64,000 nucleotides of DNA, taken from NCBI RefSeq assembly GCF_014334015.1, contig NZ_CP060488.1:372001-436000 (forward strand), written 5' to 3'. Origin of the DNA: Bacteroides sp. M10. GTDB lineage: Bacteria; Bacteroidota; Bacteroidia; Bacteroidales; Bacteroidaceae. Below the pieces are notes generated by a model that did not search any database, had not been told where the DNA came from, and was given only the letters and a program-made list of their open reading frames with translations. Position numbers and translations under genes: made by a program. This document shows positions 53,085-62,010 of this stretch, one piece after another (the first letter of the stretch is position 1; each line of letters begins with the position of its first letter).

Positions 53085-55868
53085 ATGAAAAAAACAACAA
53101 TTAATATTTTATTATTATTCATAGCCTTACTCATGAATGCTCAGGATAAGACAAATGAATTATCAGGATTTATCATGCACAAACAAGAAAGTGGATTTAA
53201 TACGTCATTAGATGGTGCCAATATTTTTTTAATCTATGCAAAAGATACATTGAAAACAACAAGTGTAAATGGAACATTCCGTTTCAAACCTATAAAAACA
53301 GGGAAAGCGAAACTTATTGTGACTGCCATGGGATGTAGAAAAATTGAAAAAGAACTAAATATAATAGCAGGAAAGAATCCTAATCTTTACATAGATATTT
53401 TGGATGAATCCATCCAACTGGAAGAAGTCACCATCAAGGGCAGAATCCCCATTGTGACCCAAAATGGTGACACGCTAATATTCAACCCTAAGGCAGTCAA
53501 CGTACAAGAAGGAGATGTCGCCATGAATATTGTGGAGCAACTTCCAGGAGCAGAGACCGATGAGCACTCCGTCCAGATAATGGGAAAACAAGTGACCAAA
53601 ACTTATATAGACGGCAAACTAATATTCGGAAGTGACCCTATGGCAGCACTTAAGAATCTTTCTGCAACTGACGTATTAAAAATCAAGGCTTATGACGAAT
53701 ATGAAAATACGAAAACAAAAAAACTAATGTATAGGGGAGACCTCACCAGAGTGCTTAATATTGAGACTAAAAGCAAGCTTATCAGCTCGTGGAAAGCACA
53801 TCTATTGGCCAGTGCAGGTAGTAATCTGGATTCAGAGAATAGCAGAGGGAAGTTCCGTAAAGGACTCGGACTCACTGCCAATTTCTTCTCTGAGAATTTT
53901 TTACTTACTGGGAATGCTTTTCACAATAATATCAACCGGAAATCAAACAATATTAAAGATGTTCTTTCCATCTCCAATCCTGAAAGTACTTTCAACGAAA
54001 CAACTTATGCTGATTTAGCTATGGAACGCTCATGGAATACTGAAAATGGGACATACGGTGGGTTTACGGCATTCTACACTTTCGGTTATGATCGCGATAA
54101 TACAGATACACGATCTGAACAACTTTATTTTCCCGACAACAATTATCAGCAGCGCCTTTATGAAGAACAAAACAGCAACAGTGATAGAAAACAGAATCAC
54201 TATTCCGAATTATCTTTCTCTAATTCAAACGATAAATGGGGAGCACTCCATTGGAACCAACTGATAACATATAACAACAACAAAGATTGGCAATCGCTTT
54301 ACATATACAATGAAGTAAATAATCTTCAAGCATCGAAAAGCCTGATGCATTACGGTAATCTAAACAAAAGCTTCCACGTGATGGAAAGAATCAGTTATAC
54401 CAATGGGATTACTGACAGATTCGGATACACATTAGAAAGCTCTATAGATATAAATAAAGGGAACGATCATTCATTACGGGTAGACACTTTGGAAAGTTCG
54501 ATAACACAAACATATCTGACTATTCCATCAAAGCTCCGCAATACGGAGTGGAACGGCAATGTTCAGCTAATGTATATACTGAATCCAGAAACAGAAAGCC
54601 AACTCTCTTTAGACTATTCCGTTAAATACGAAAACGGATGGAAACACCAATTCGCCTGGAATATGTTAAACCCGACAGAACCACAAACGGACGAAGCCAA
54701 TACATATAGCTATAAAGTGAACAACTTGATACAAAAGCAGGAAGTGTCATTGCACTTTTCTCCCTATGAGAAAACAAGTTGTGACATCTCCGCAGGACTT
54801 AAGGAAAGTACACTTAACCGAAAAGAAAAAGACATAGACAACTACCAAAAAACATTCATTTCTCCAACCGTTAAGCTTTCTCTTGTATATTCAGATATAA
54901 CAAATTCATGGAATACCACTTATATGCTGCACAACCTTGTGCCAAACATAGTACAGTTGCGTCCGCAAATAGACAACAGTAATCCCTATATGCTGCGCAG
55001 TGGAAATCCTAACTTAAAACAATCATATCTACATTCATTCCTCTTCAATTACAGCCGTATGCTGGGAAAACATAACCACACCCTAGGTGTAGCTATCAAC
55101 ACTACAATCCGCCAACACTCTCCTGTAGCGAAGACCACCTATTATAATACAGAAACTTATCTACCGGAATTACGATACACAGCACCAGCTCACAGCTCCC
55201 TAATTAGTTTTGAAAACGTAGAGGGATATTGGGATATAAAAGGCAAACTGATATGGCAAGCTCCTATACGTAGTATAAAATCTAAATATACCTTATCTGC
55301 CGGACTCAACTATGAACATAATCCATATTACATAGGGGAAAATAAGACTACAACGCGTACCTATGATCCATCGCTCGAACATTCGCTACTATGTAATCTA
55401 ACTAAAAAACTAAAAATAACGGTCAGTACCAATACTCGATATATACATAGTATCAATACTGAAAATTATACAGGGAAAACATTCTATCAGACAGCGGGAA
55501 CAACAGTAGATATCAGCCAAATATGCAAACATTTCTATTTAAGCAGTCATTATCTTTTCATTTTTAGCCGTGATTATGGAATAAACAAAGAGATTAACCG
55601 CAATCACACCCTAAACTTGAATATCGGATGCAAAGTGTTAAATCGTAAAGGAGACATTAGTATTGCCGCATACGATTTATTAAATAGTCACCGAACATTC
55701 AGTAGTCAAATGTATTCCAACTACATTCAAAATACATGGACTAATTATTATGGACGATTCTTTACCATAAACTTTGCGTATCGGTTTGGTAAAGTGAAAT
55801 CGAATTACGAAGGGAATACGAATGACGGAAGCATACGTGAATACAGATCAATGCCCGGCAAAATATGA
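53085..55868 (+). CDS. Outer-membrane beta-barrel protein (TonB-receptor-like), first paralogue
   Basis: This 927-residue protein has a signal peptide (about 1-19). A CarboxypepD_reg-like domain lies at about 20-105, ending in YIDILDESIQLEEVTIKGR, which has a TonB-box-like EVTIKG. A plug-like region (about 115-225) contains GDTLIFNPKAVNVQEGDVAM and YIDGKLIFGSDPMAALKNLS, and the rest is a long barrel rich in Tyr, Asn and Ser with final motif FTINFAYRFG before a tail. It belongs to the family of outer-membrane beta-barrel proteins related to TonB receptors but without a SusD partner. Its cargo is unknown. It shares its domain plan and long stretches with the next gene, 18 bases away. Confidence 0.85.
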   Translation: MKKTTINILLLFIALLMNAQDKTNELSGFIMHKQESGFNTSLDGANIFLIYAKDTLKTTSVNGTFRFKPIKTGKAKLIVTAMGCRKIEKELNIIAGKNPNLYIDILDESIQLEEVTIKGRIPIVTQNGDTLIFNPKAVNVQEGDVAMNIVEQLPGAETDEHSVQIMGKQVTKTYIDGKLIFGSDPMAALKNLSATDVLKIKAYDEYENTKTKKLMYRGDLTRVLNIETKSKLISSWKAHLLASAGSNLDSENSRGKFRKGLGLTANFFSENFLLTGNAFHNNINRKSNNIKDVLSISNPESTFNETTYADLAMERSWNTENGTYGGFTAFYTFGYDRDNTDTRSEQLYFPDNNYQQRLYEEQNSNSDRKQNHYSELSFSNSNDKWGALHWNQLITYNNNKDWQSLYIYNEVNNLQASKSLMHYGNLNKSFHVMERISYTNGITDRFGYTLESSIDINKGNDHSLRVDTLESSITQTYLTIPSKLRNTEWNGNVQLMYILNPETESQLSLDYSVKYENGWKHQFAWNMLNPTEPQTDEANTYSYKVNNLIQKQEVSLHFSPYEKTSCDISAGLKESTLNRKEKDIDNYQKTFISPTVKLSLVYSDITNSWNTTYMLHNLVPNIVQLRPQIDNSNPYMLRSGNPNLKQSYLHSFLFNYSRMLGKHNHTLGVAINTTIRQHSPVAKTTYYNTETYLPELRYTAPAHSSLISFENVEGYWDIKGKLIWQAPIRSIKSKYTLSAGLNYEHNPYYIGENKTTTRTYDPSLEHSLLCNLTKKLKITVSTNTRYIHSINTENYTGKTFYQTAGTTVDISQICKHFYLSSHYLFIFSRDYGINKEINRNHTLNLNIGCKVLNRKGDISIAAYDLLNSHRTFSSQMYSNYIQNTWTNYYGRFFTINFAYRFGKVKSNYEGNTNDGSIREYRSMPGKI

Positions 55869-55886
55869 ATCTCATAATATAGAAAT

Positions 55887-58700
55887 ATGATAAAAAATCC
55901 TACATCTATAATCCATATTTCATGTATATTACTGTCTCTCTGCAATATACACATACTGTGTGCTCAAAAAACAATTCCATCAGATTCCACTACCATGCAA
56001 CAAAAGGTTGTCAAATATGGAAAAGTACAGCTACGCACAAGTATTATGCAAGTAAGTCTTGATGCAGTCAAGGCAAATCTGATATGTGGTAAAGATACAT
56101 TGAAGGAAGATTATAGAAATGCAGGATTTATCTTTTGGAACAAAGTTCCCGTCGGCATCGCACGAGCCATCGTGTGGGCCGACGGATTTATCGCGGATTC
56201 TGATACACTATATGTACGAGAGGGACAAACAGCACAAAAAGACTTTTATCTGACCGACCGCGTTATACAATTGCAAGCCGTAACAGTAAAAGGTAAAATT
56301 CCCACTATGGTATACCGAGGCGATACTATCCGATTTAATCCACAAGGAATCAACATATTGGAAGACGATGTAGCACGAAATATCCTGGAGCAAATGCCGG
56401 GAGTGCAAGTATCAGAACAGGGAGTTAAAGTCGCTGGAAAAGATGTGGAGAAGACATACGTTGACGGCAAAAAGATTTTTGGAGAAAATCCAATGAATGC
56501 GTTGAATCACCTTCCTGCCAATGATGTTGTATACATATCCGCTTATGATGAAGATGAGCATAAAGAGCAAACACGTAAAAATAGAAAAGGCAAGAAACGC
56601 AGAGTTCTGAATATTGAGACAAAAAGCAAATTAGTAAACTCGAAGGAAGGGAATCTGATAGCAAGTATCGGAGGAAATATGGAAAAACAACAGCTCACAG
56701 ACCATAATGCACGCTATGGTGTAGGAGGTACATTTAACTTTTTCTCCGAGAAAATGTTGGTAGCAATCAATGCTATGCACAATAACTTGAACAGAACAAC
56801 CAATCAACCGCAAATATTTCTAAGTACCAGGAATCCATCGCAGACTTACAGTGAAAATAGCTTTGGAGCTATCAACCTGTCCCGCCGTTGGGAAAAAGAA
56901 ACCGGATTTTACAAAGAAATAAAAGGAAGCTATCAGTTTGCACGAAGCGCAACAGAAGCCAATACCCAAACTGAACAAGAATACTTTGCTACAGATGCCT
57001 TCTGGCAAAAGAGTTATCTAAGCCAATATCAAAATACAAATCAGTATAATAAACATACTATGAATACTGGATTTAGTATGAATGATAAGAAATGGGGCAA
57101 TTTGATTATTGATTATACCTTATCAACTAATCATTCAAAACAACATACACTACAGCAAATCACAAATAGCGTAGATGAAATTAAGAGTACCGGCATTTTA
57201 CAACAAAACGGCCGTGGTAAAGCCCAAGAGATGCAAGGTGTGGTGAATTGGACAAAATTCGTCGGAGATTGGAACTACTCCATCCATGCGAACTATTCGA
57301 ATAGCTCGTCCAACGGAGAAGAAAGCCGAGAAAACAAGACACAAAATGAGGCTAGTGGAAGTCTGCAAGAGATTACAACAATTCCAGCCAATGGAAGAGG
57401 AAATAAATGGGAGGCCAAAACAGGATTAAAGCGCATGCTATCAAAAGACAAATATTCATTCATCGAATTAGTATATAATTTTGTATCGGACAATCGCCAT
57501 ATCAATCAGCTCGCATGGAACAAAATAACAGGAGATATAGACCCTACAAATACATATAATTACCGAAATTATCTGATAGAACACACCCCTGAAACGACAG
57601 TTATTCTGCCCGATTTAGGAATTTTCAATATTGAGATTTCAGCAGGGTGGAAACATTCCATTATTAAGGATAGAAAAGAAACGGCACAAACAAAATTTGA
57701 AAAATCATTTAACGCATTAAAAGGAGAAGTACGGATTTCTTTAGGAGGAAGATTGAGTGAGAAAGCAGAGCATACAATCAAATATTCTATGAATAGCCAA
57801 CTCCCCAATATAACACAGTTACGTTCAGAAATCAACAATTCTAATCCTTATTTTATCAGCGGTGGAAATCCAAACCTGAAAGCCAGTACTATACATAAAA
57901 TCTGGTGGAAAGAACAGTATCGCTTTAATAACTACGGACATTTGATAAATTCGGAATTAACGCTAGCTTTCATAAAAAACAGTATCTCCAATAGGAACAC
58001 TTATTTTAGCAAAGCAACTTACTTGCCTGATTTTAAATACACGGCTATTGCAAATAGTACACTCAGTAGTTACGACAATCTAAATGGAGCATGGAATACA
58101 GACTGGGATATTTCCTGGATGTATCCTATCGTAAAAATCAAATCTAATTTAGATGTTAATATTAATAATAAGTATGAACATCTGCCTTACTACTATGATA
58201 ATATACGGGATATAACAAAAATAAGCACAACAAGGATAGGAACTGGATTCGCTACCAATCTGATTCCTCGATTGCGCGCATCAACTTATTGGAGTATCAA
58301 CTATCGGCAAGCCTCCAATAAGGTGAATGACCAAACAAACCGGATATTAGCAAATCGCTTAATGGTAAATATGACGTGCACTCCCATATTAAAGTATTTC
58401 TTTGCGAATGTATCATATACCTATCAGCACCAGGACAACAAAACCTATCACCAGATTGATAAAGAAAACATCCTAAATATTTATGCTGGGGCGAAGGTGT
58501 TCAGTCGACGGGCAGAAGTAAGTATTACAGCATTCGACTTGTTAAATTCATATCATAACCGTATTATCCAAATGAAAGATAACTATACCAGTTATATTGA
58601 CAGAGAGAACTTCGGGAGGTATTTTACCATAAATTTCTCTTGGAAATTCAGAAAGATCAAATCGAACCGAATGGATATTTCAAGAGGAGTTGCATGGTAA
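55887..58700 (+). CDS. Outer-membrane beta-barrel protein (TonB-receptor-like), second paralogue
   Basis: This 937-residue paralogue of the preceding protein has a signal peptide (about 1-26, IHISCILLSLCNIHILCA) and an N-terminal beta-sandwich domain. A TonB-box-like LQAVTVKGK precedes the plug region: YRGDTIRFNPQGINILEDDV, then EKTYVDGKKIFGENPMNALN, which can be aligned almost residue by residue with the first paralogue. The barrel ends FTINFSWKFRK. It lies 40 bases before the ABC transporter ATPase gene, so export or import of the same cargo across both membranes is possible. The cargo is unknown. Confidence 0.85.
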   Translation: MIKNPTSIIHISCILLSLCNIHILCAQKTIPSDSTTMQQKVVKYGKVQLRTSIMQVSLDAVKANLICGKDTLKEDYRNAGFIFWNKVPVGIARAIVWADGFIADSDTLYVREGQTAQKDFYLTDRVIQLQAVTVKGKIPTMVYRGDTIRFNPQGINILEDDVARNILEQMPGVQVSEQGVKVAGKDVEKTYVDGKKIFGENPMNALNHLPANDVVYISAYDEDEHKEQTRKNRKGKKRRVLNIETKSKLVNSKEGNLIASIGGNMEKQQLTDHNARYGVGGTFNFFSEKMLVAINAMHNNLNRTTNQPQIFLSTRNPSQTYSENSFGAINLSRRWEKETGFYKEIKGSYQFARSATEANTQTEQEYFATDAFWQKSYLSQYQNTNQYNKHTMNTGFSMNDKKWGNLIIDYTLSTNHSKQHTLQQITNSVDEIKSTGILQQNGRGKAQEMQGVVNWTKFVGDWNYSIHANYSNSSSNGEESRENKTQNEASGSLQEITTIPANGRGNKWEAKTGLKRMLSKDKYSFIELVYNFVSDNRHINQLAWNKITGDIDPTNTYNYRNYLIEHTPETTVILPDLGIFNIEISAGWKHSIIKDRKETAQTKFEKSFNALKGEVRISLGGRLSEKAEHTIKYSMNSQLPNITQLRSEINNSNPYFISGGNPNLKASTIHKIWWKEQYRFNNYGHLINSELTLAFIKNSISNRNTYFSKATYLPDFKYTAIANSTLSSYDNLNGAWNTDWDISWMYPIVKIKSNLDVNINNKYEHLPYYYDNIRDITKISTTRIGTGFATNLIPRLRASTYWSINYRQASNKVNDQTNRILANRLMVNMTCTPILKYFFANVSYTYQHQDNKTYHQIDKENILNIYAGAKVFSRRAEVSITAFDLLNSYHNRIIQMKDNYTSYIDRENFGRYFTINFSWKFRKIKSNRMDISRGVAW

Positions 58701-58740
58701 TATGAATAAGAAATCAGTTAATCATTTAAAATAAAAAATT

Positions 58741-59676
58741 ATGAGTAATCCTATTGTCGAGGTCAAGCATTTATCCCATCGTTATAGTGTTGATTGGGCC
58801 ATTCGCGATATCAATTTTTCTATTGAGAAAACAGGAATATTAGGTCTGTTAGGTTCTAATGGGGCAGGTAAGTCCACCACCATGAATATCATCTGTGGAG
58901 TTTTAAATCAAACGGAAGGGGATGTATTTATCAATGGCATCGATCTACGGAAAAATCCGGTTGAAGCCAAAAAACATATTGGTTTCCTGCCTCAAAAGCC
59001 ACCTCTTCATCCGGACTTGACTGTCGACGAATACTTAATACATTGTGCCACACTGCGGAGAATGGACAAATCAAAGATACGTGAAGCCGTAGAAACAGCC
59101 AAAGAACGTTGCGCCATTGCTCATTTCAGCAAACGGTTGATAAAGAATCTTTCTGGAGGATACCAACAAAGAGTAGGAATCGCACAAGCAATCGTACATA
59201 ATCCACCATTCGTAGTACTTGATGAACCTACAAATGGACTCGATCCTAATCAGATTGTCGAAATACGCAATCTGATTAAAGAGATTGCAGAAGATCATTC
59301 TGTACTACTCTCTACACATATCCTATCGGAGGTGCAAGCTACTTGCAATGACATTCGTATGATTGAACACGGTAAAGTGGTATTCTCCGGTACTATGAAG
59401 GACTTTGATAATTATGTAGTTCCTAGTAGTTTCACCGTAACATTTACACTTCCTCCTTCCATGGAAGAATTAGCAAAGATAGAGCATGTCTTAAATATAG
59501 AAGAGCTTTATCCCGGTACATTCCGGATACGCTTTGATGATAATGAGAACATAACTGAACGAGTAGTAGCATTGAGTATACAGAACGGATGGCGGTTGAA
59601 GGAGATCACAATGGAACGTTGTTCTCTCGACATTATCTTTGCACAACTATCGGGAAAACTTAAAAACAATATCTGA
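58741..59676 (+). CDS. ABC transporter ATP-binding protein (GldA-like)
   Basis: This 311-residue nucleotide-binding subunit has Walker A GSNGAGKST (38-46), a Q-loop LPQKPPLHP (about 83-91), the signature LSGGYQQRVGIAQA (137-150), Walker B FVVLDEPTNGLDP (about 157-169) and H-switch STHILSEV (about 191). It is of the ABC-2 / GldA type, whose members energise gliding or antibiotic and polymer export. It ends one base before the fused permease gene (stop 59674-59676, ATG 59678), so the genes are coupled. The C-terminal 80 residues are typical for the subfamily. Confidence 0.93.
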   Translation: MSNPIVEVKHLSHRYSVDWAIRDINFSIEKTGILGLLGSNGAGKSTTMNIICGVLNQTEGDVFINGIDLRKNPVEAKKHIGFLPQKPPLHPDLTVDEYLIHCATLRRMDKSKIREAVETAKERCAIAHFSKRLIKNLSGGYQQRVGIAQAIVHNPPFVVLDEPTNGLDPNQIVEIRNLIKEIAEDHSVLLSTHILSEVQATCNDIRMIEHGKVVFSGTMKDFDNYVVPSSFTVTFTLPPSMEELAKIEHVLNIEELYPGTFRIRFDDNENITERVVALSIQNGWRLKEITMERCSLDIIFAQLSGKLKNNI

Positions 59677-59677
59677 C

Positions 59678-61999
59678 ATGACGGATCTAAAGATTATAAT
59701 GCGTATTGCTCGAACCGATTTGGCTATTTTATTCTATTCGCCGATTGCATGGTTCATATTGATTGTTTTTTCATTCCTGACAGCATCAGGTTTCGCATCA
59801 CTAATGGAAAGTATAGTGACCAGCTATGACCTTTCGGGAGGCGACGAAGTATCTTTAAGCAGTATTTGTTTCTTAGGTAGCTATGGTTTTCTATCCTCTA
59901 TCGTTTCAAACATATACATCTATATTCCATTGCTAACAATGGGGCTCATCAGTCGCGAAACGGCATCGGGCTCTATCAAACTAGCTTATTCATCACCAGT
60001 CACCAGTAGTCAGATCGTGTTGGGCAAATATCTTGCAGCCATCGGATTTGGCTGTTGTCTGATGCTTGTCCCGATAGCCAGTGCTATTTATGGCAGTTTG
60101 GTAATCCCCTCTTTTGATTGGGCTCCGATATTAGTCGCCCTCCTCGGACTCTATTTATTAATATGCACTTATTGTGCTATTGGGCTCTTTATGTCCTCAC
60201 TCACAACTTACCAAGTAGTGGCAGCGGTTGGGACTCTTATTATCTTAGCCATATTAAATTTCATAGGAGGTATCGGTCAGGAATACGATTTCATACGTGA
60301 ACTGACTTATTGGCTGTCAATAAATGGAAGAACAATCGACATGCTAAACGGAGTAATCCGAAGTGAGGATGTGATTTATTTTATTGTTGTAGTAACCCTT
60401 TTCCTGGCATTTACCATTTTCAAACTTTCATCCGACCGGCGAACTATCAGTCGGTTCCGACAAACAATCAGCTATCTGGGATTTTTTGTCGCAGCAATGG
60501 CAATCGGTTATTTCACTTCACGTCCGGGAATGATTAAGGTGTGGGATACAACACGTACAAAACTAAATTCACTTACCGAAAACAGCCAAAATGTATTGGC
60601 AAAACTGACAGGATCGGTAACTATTACCAATTATGTTAATCTGCTTGATGGAAAGTCATATCGGTACCTTCCTATTATGAAGAAAGCGAATGAAACGATT
60701 TTCGAACCTTATTGCCTCGCTAAGCCCGACCTGCAAGTAAAGTATGTCTATTATTATGATTTTGCCCCCAACGGCGTAGCAAATAATCCCAAGTTTCAAG
60801 ACAAAACGATAGATGAAATGCGTGATTATATGACCATGGTTTATAATTTAAATCCTCATTTATTCAAATCTCCGGAAGAAATCCGTAAAATCGTAGATCT
60901 GCGTGAAGAGCAAAATACATTTGTTCGCATTATGGAAACACAAGATGGGAAACGTACTTTCATCCGTGATTTTCAGGATATGGAAGCAACACCATCAGAA
61001 GCAGAAATTACAGCAGCAATAAAAAAGATGATCTCAACTCCTCCCACTGTTGCCTTTATCAAAGGAGACGGTGAACGTGAAATATCTAAACCGGGTGACC
61101 GCGACTACAGTAACTTCTCCATTGAAAAATATTCCAGGGCTGCCTTGATTAATCAGGGCTTCGAAGTCTGTGAGATCGACATTTCCCATGGAGACACAAT
61201 TCCTTCCCTTATCAATATTGTGGTTCTTGCAGAAATGAGAACTCCGCTTACAGAAAAAGGAGAAAGTCAACTGGAAACTTACTTAGCTCGTGGAGGTAAT
61301 TTATTTATTCTCACCGACACAGGCAGGCAAGAAATCATGAATCCTTTTCTAGGCAGATTCGGTATCAAAATGGAAGAGTATCAACTGGCACAATCTTCTG
61401 CTGATTTCTCCCCTAATCTGATTTTAGCCAAAGCCACCCGTGAATCGGGAAAACTAACATTTGGATTCAAAGATGATTTTCCCAAACATGACCTACGTGT
61501 CTCTATGCCCGGATGTGTAGCTCTTACCTCCTTCGACAACGATTATGGATTCCAATATACACCGATTCTTGAAACAAATGCCAAAGGAGTATGGATTGAG
61601 AAGGAACAAACCGATCTGGAGGAATCACCTGTACAATGTAACGCCTCTGCAGAAGAAAAAGAACAAACCTATATTACAGCCTATGCCCTTTCACGTCAAC
61701 TGAAAGATAAAGAGCAGCGTATTATCATTTCTGGTGATGCAGATTGTATAAGTAATGCTGAACTAACTCTTTCACGTGAAGGGTATACATCAGGAAACTT
61801 TAATATGATTATCGAAAGCTTCCGCTGGCTTTCCGGAGGAGAATTTCCTATTGACGTACGCCGTCCTCATTGCACCGACAACAAGCTCTCAATCGGAGTA
61901 AAGGATGTCAGTACGATGAAAACTATTTTCATAATCATTATACCCGCTATCCTCCTACTAATGGGAGTTGGCATCTGGTTTTTCCGCAGAAGAAATTAA
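59678..61999 (+). CDS. Fused ABC permease and GldG-like domain protein, first paralogue
   Basis: This 773-residue protein combines a six-span ABC-2 permease (about 1-270: LFYSPIAWFILIVFSFLTAS, then SRETASGSIKLAYSSPVTSS) with an extracytoplasmic GldG-like/ABC_transp_aux region (about 290-735: VTITNYVNLLDGKSYRYLPI, YYYDFAPNG, INIVVLAEMRTPLTEKGESQ, GGNLFILTDTGRQEIMNPFL) and a final membrane segment (IFIIIIPAILLLMGVGIWFF). In Flavobacterium, GldF (permease) and GldG are separate proteins working with GldA; here they are one chain. The ATG at 59678 immediately follows the ATPase gene. It works with the ABC ATPase encoded just upstream. The cargo is unknown. Confidence 0.88.
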   Translation: MTDLKIIMRIARTDLAILFYSPIAWFILIVFSFLTASGFASLMESIVTSYDLSGGDEVSLSSICFLGSYGFLSSIVSNIYIYIPLLTMGLISRETASGSIKLAYSSPVTSSQIVLGKYLAAIGFGCCLMLVPIASAIYGSLVIPSFDWAPILVALLGLYLLICTYCAIGLFMSSLTTYQVVAAVGTLIILAILNFIGGIGQEYDFIRELTYWLSINGRTIDMLNGVIRSEDVIYFIVVVTLFLAFTIFKLSSDRRTISRFRQTISYLGFFVAAMAIGYFTSRPGMIKVWDTTRTKLNSLTENSQNVLAKLTGSVTITNYVNLLDGKSYRYLPIMKKANETIFEPYCLAKPDLQVKYVYYYDFAPNGVANNPKFQDKTIDEMRDYMTMVYNLNPHLFKSPEEIRKIVDLREEQNTFVRIMETQDGKRTFIRDFQDMEATPSEAEITAAIKKMISTPPTVAFIKGDGEREISKPGDRDYSNFSIEKYSRAALINQGFEVCEIDISHGDTIPSLINIVVLAEMRTPLTEKGESQLETYLARGGNLFILTDTGRQEIMNPFLGRFGIKMEEYQLAQSSADFSPNLILAKATRESGKLTFGFKDDFPKHDLRVSMPGCVALTSFDNDYGFQYTPILETNAKGVWIEKEQTDLEESPVQCNASAEEKEQTYITAYALSRQLKDKEQRIIISGDADCISNAELTLSREGYTSGNFNMIIESFRWLSGGEFPIDVRRPHCTDNKLSIGVKDVSTMKTIFIIIIPAILLLMGVGIWFFRRRN

Positions 62000-62010
62000 T
62001 AGAGAAAAAG

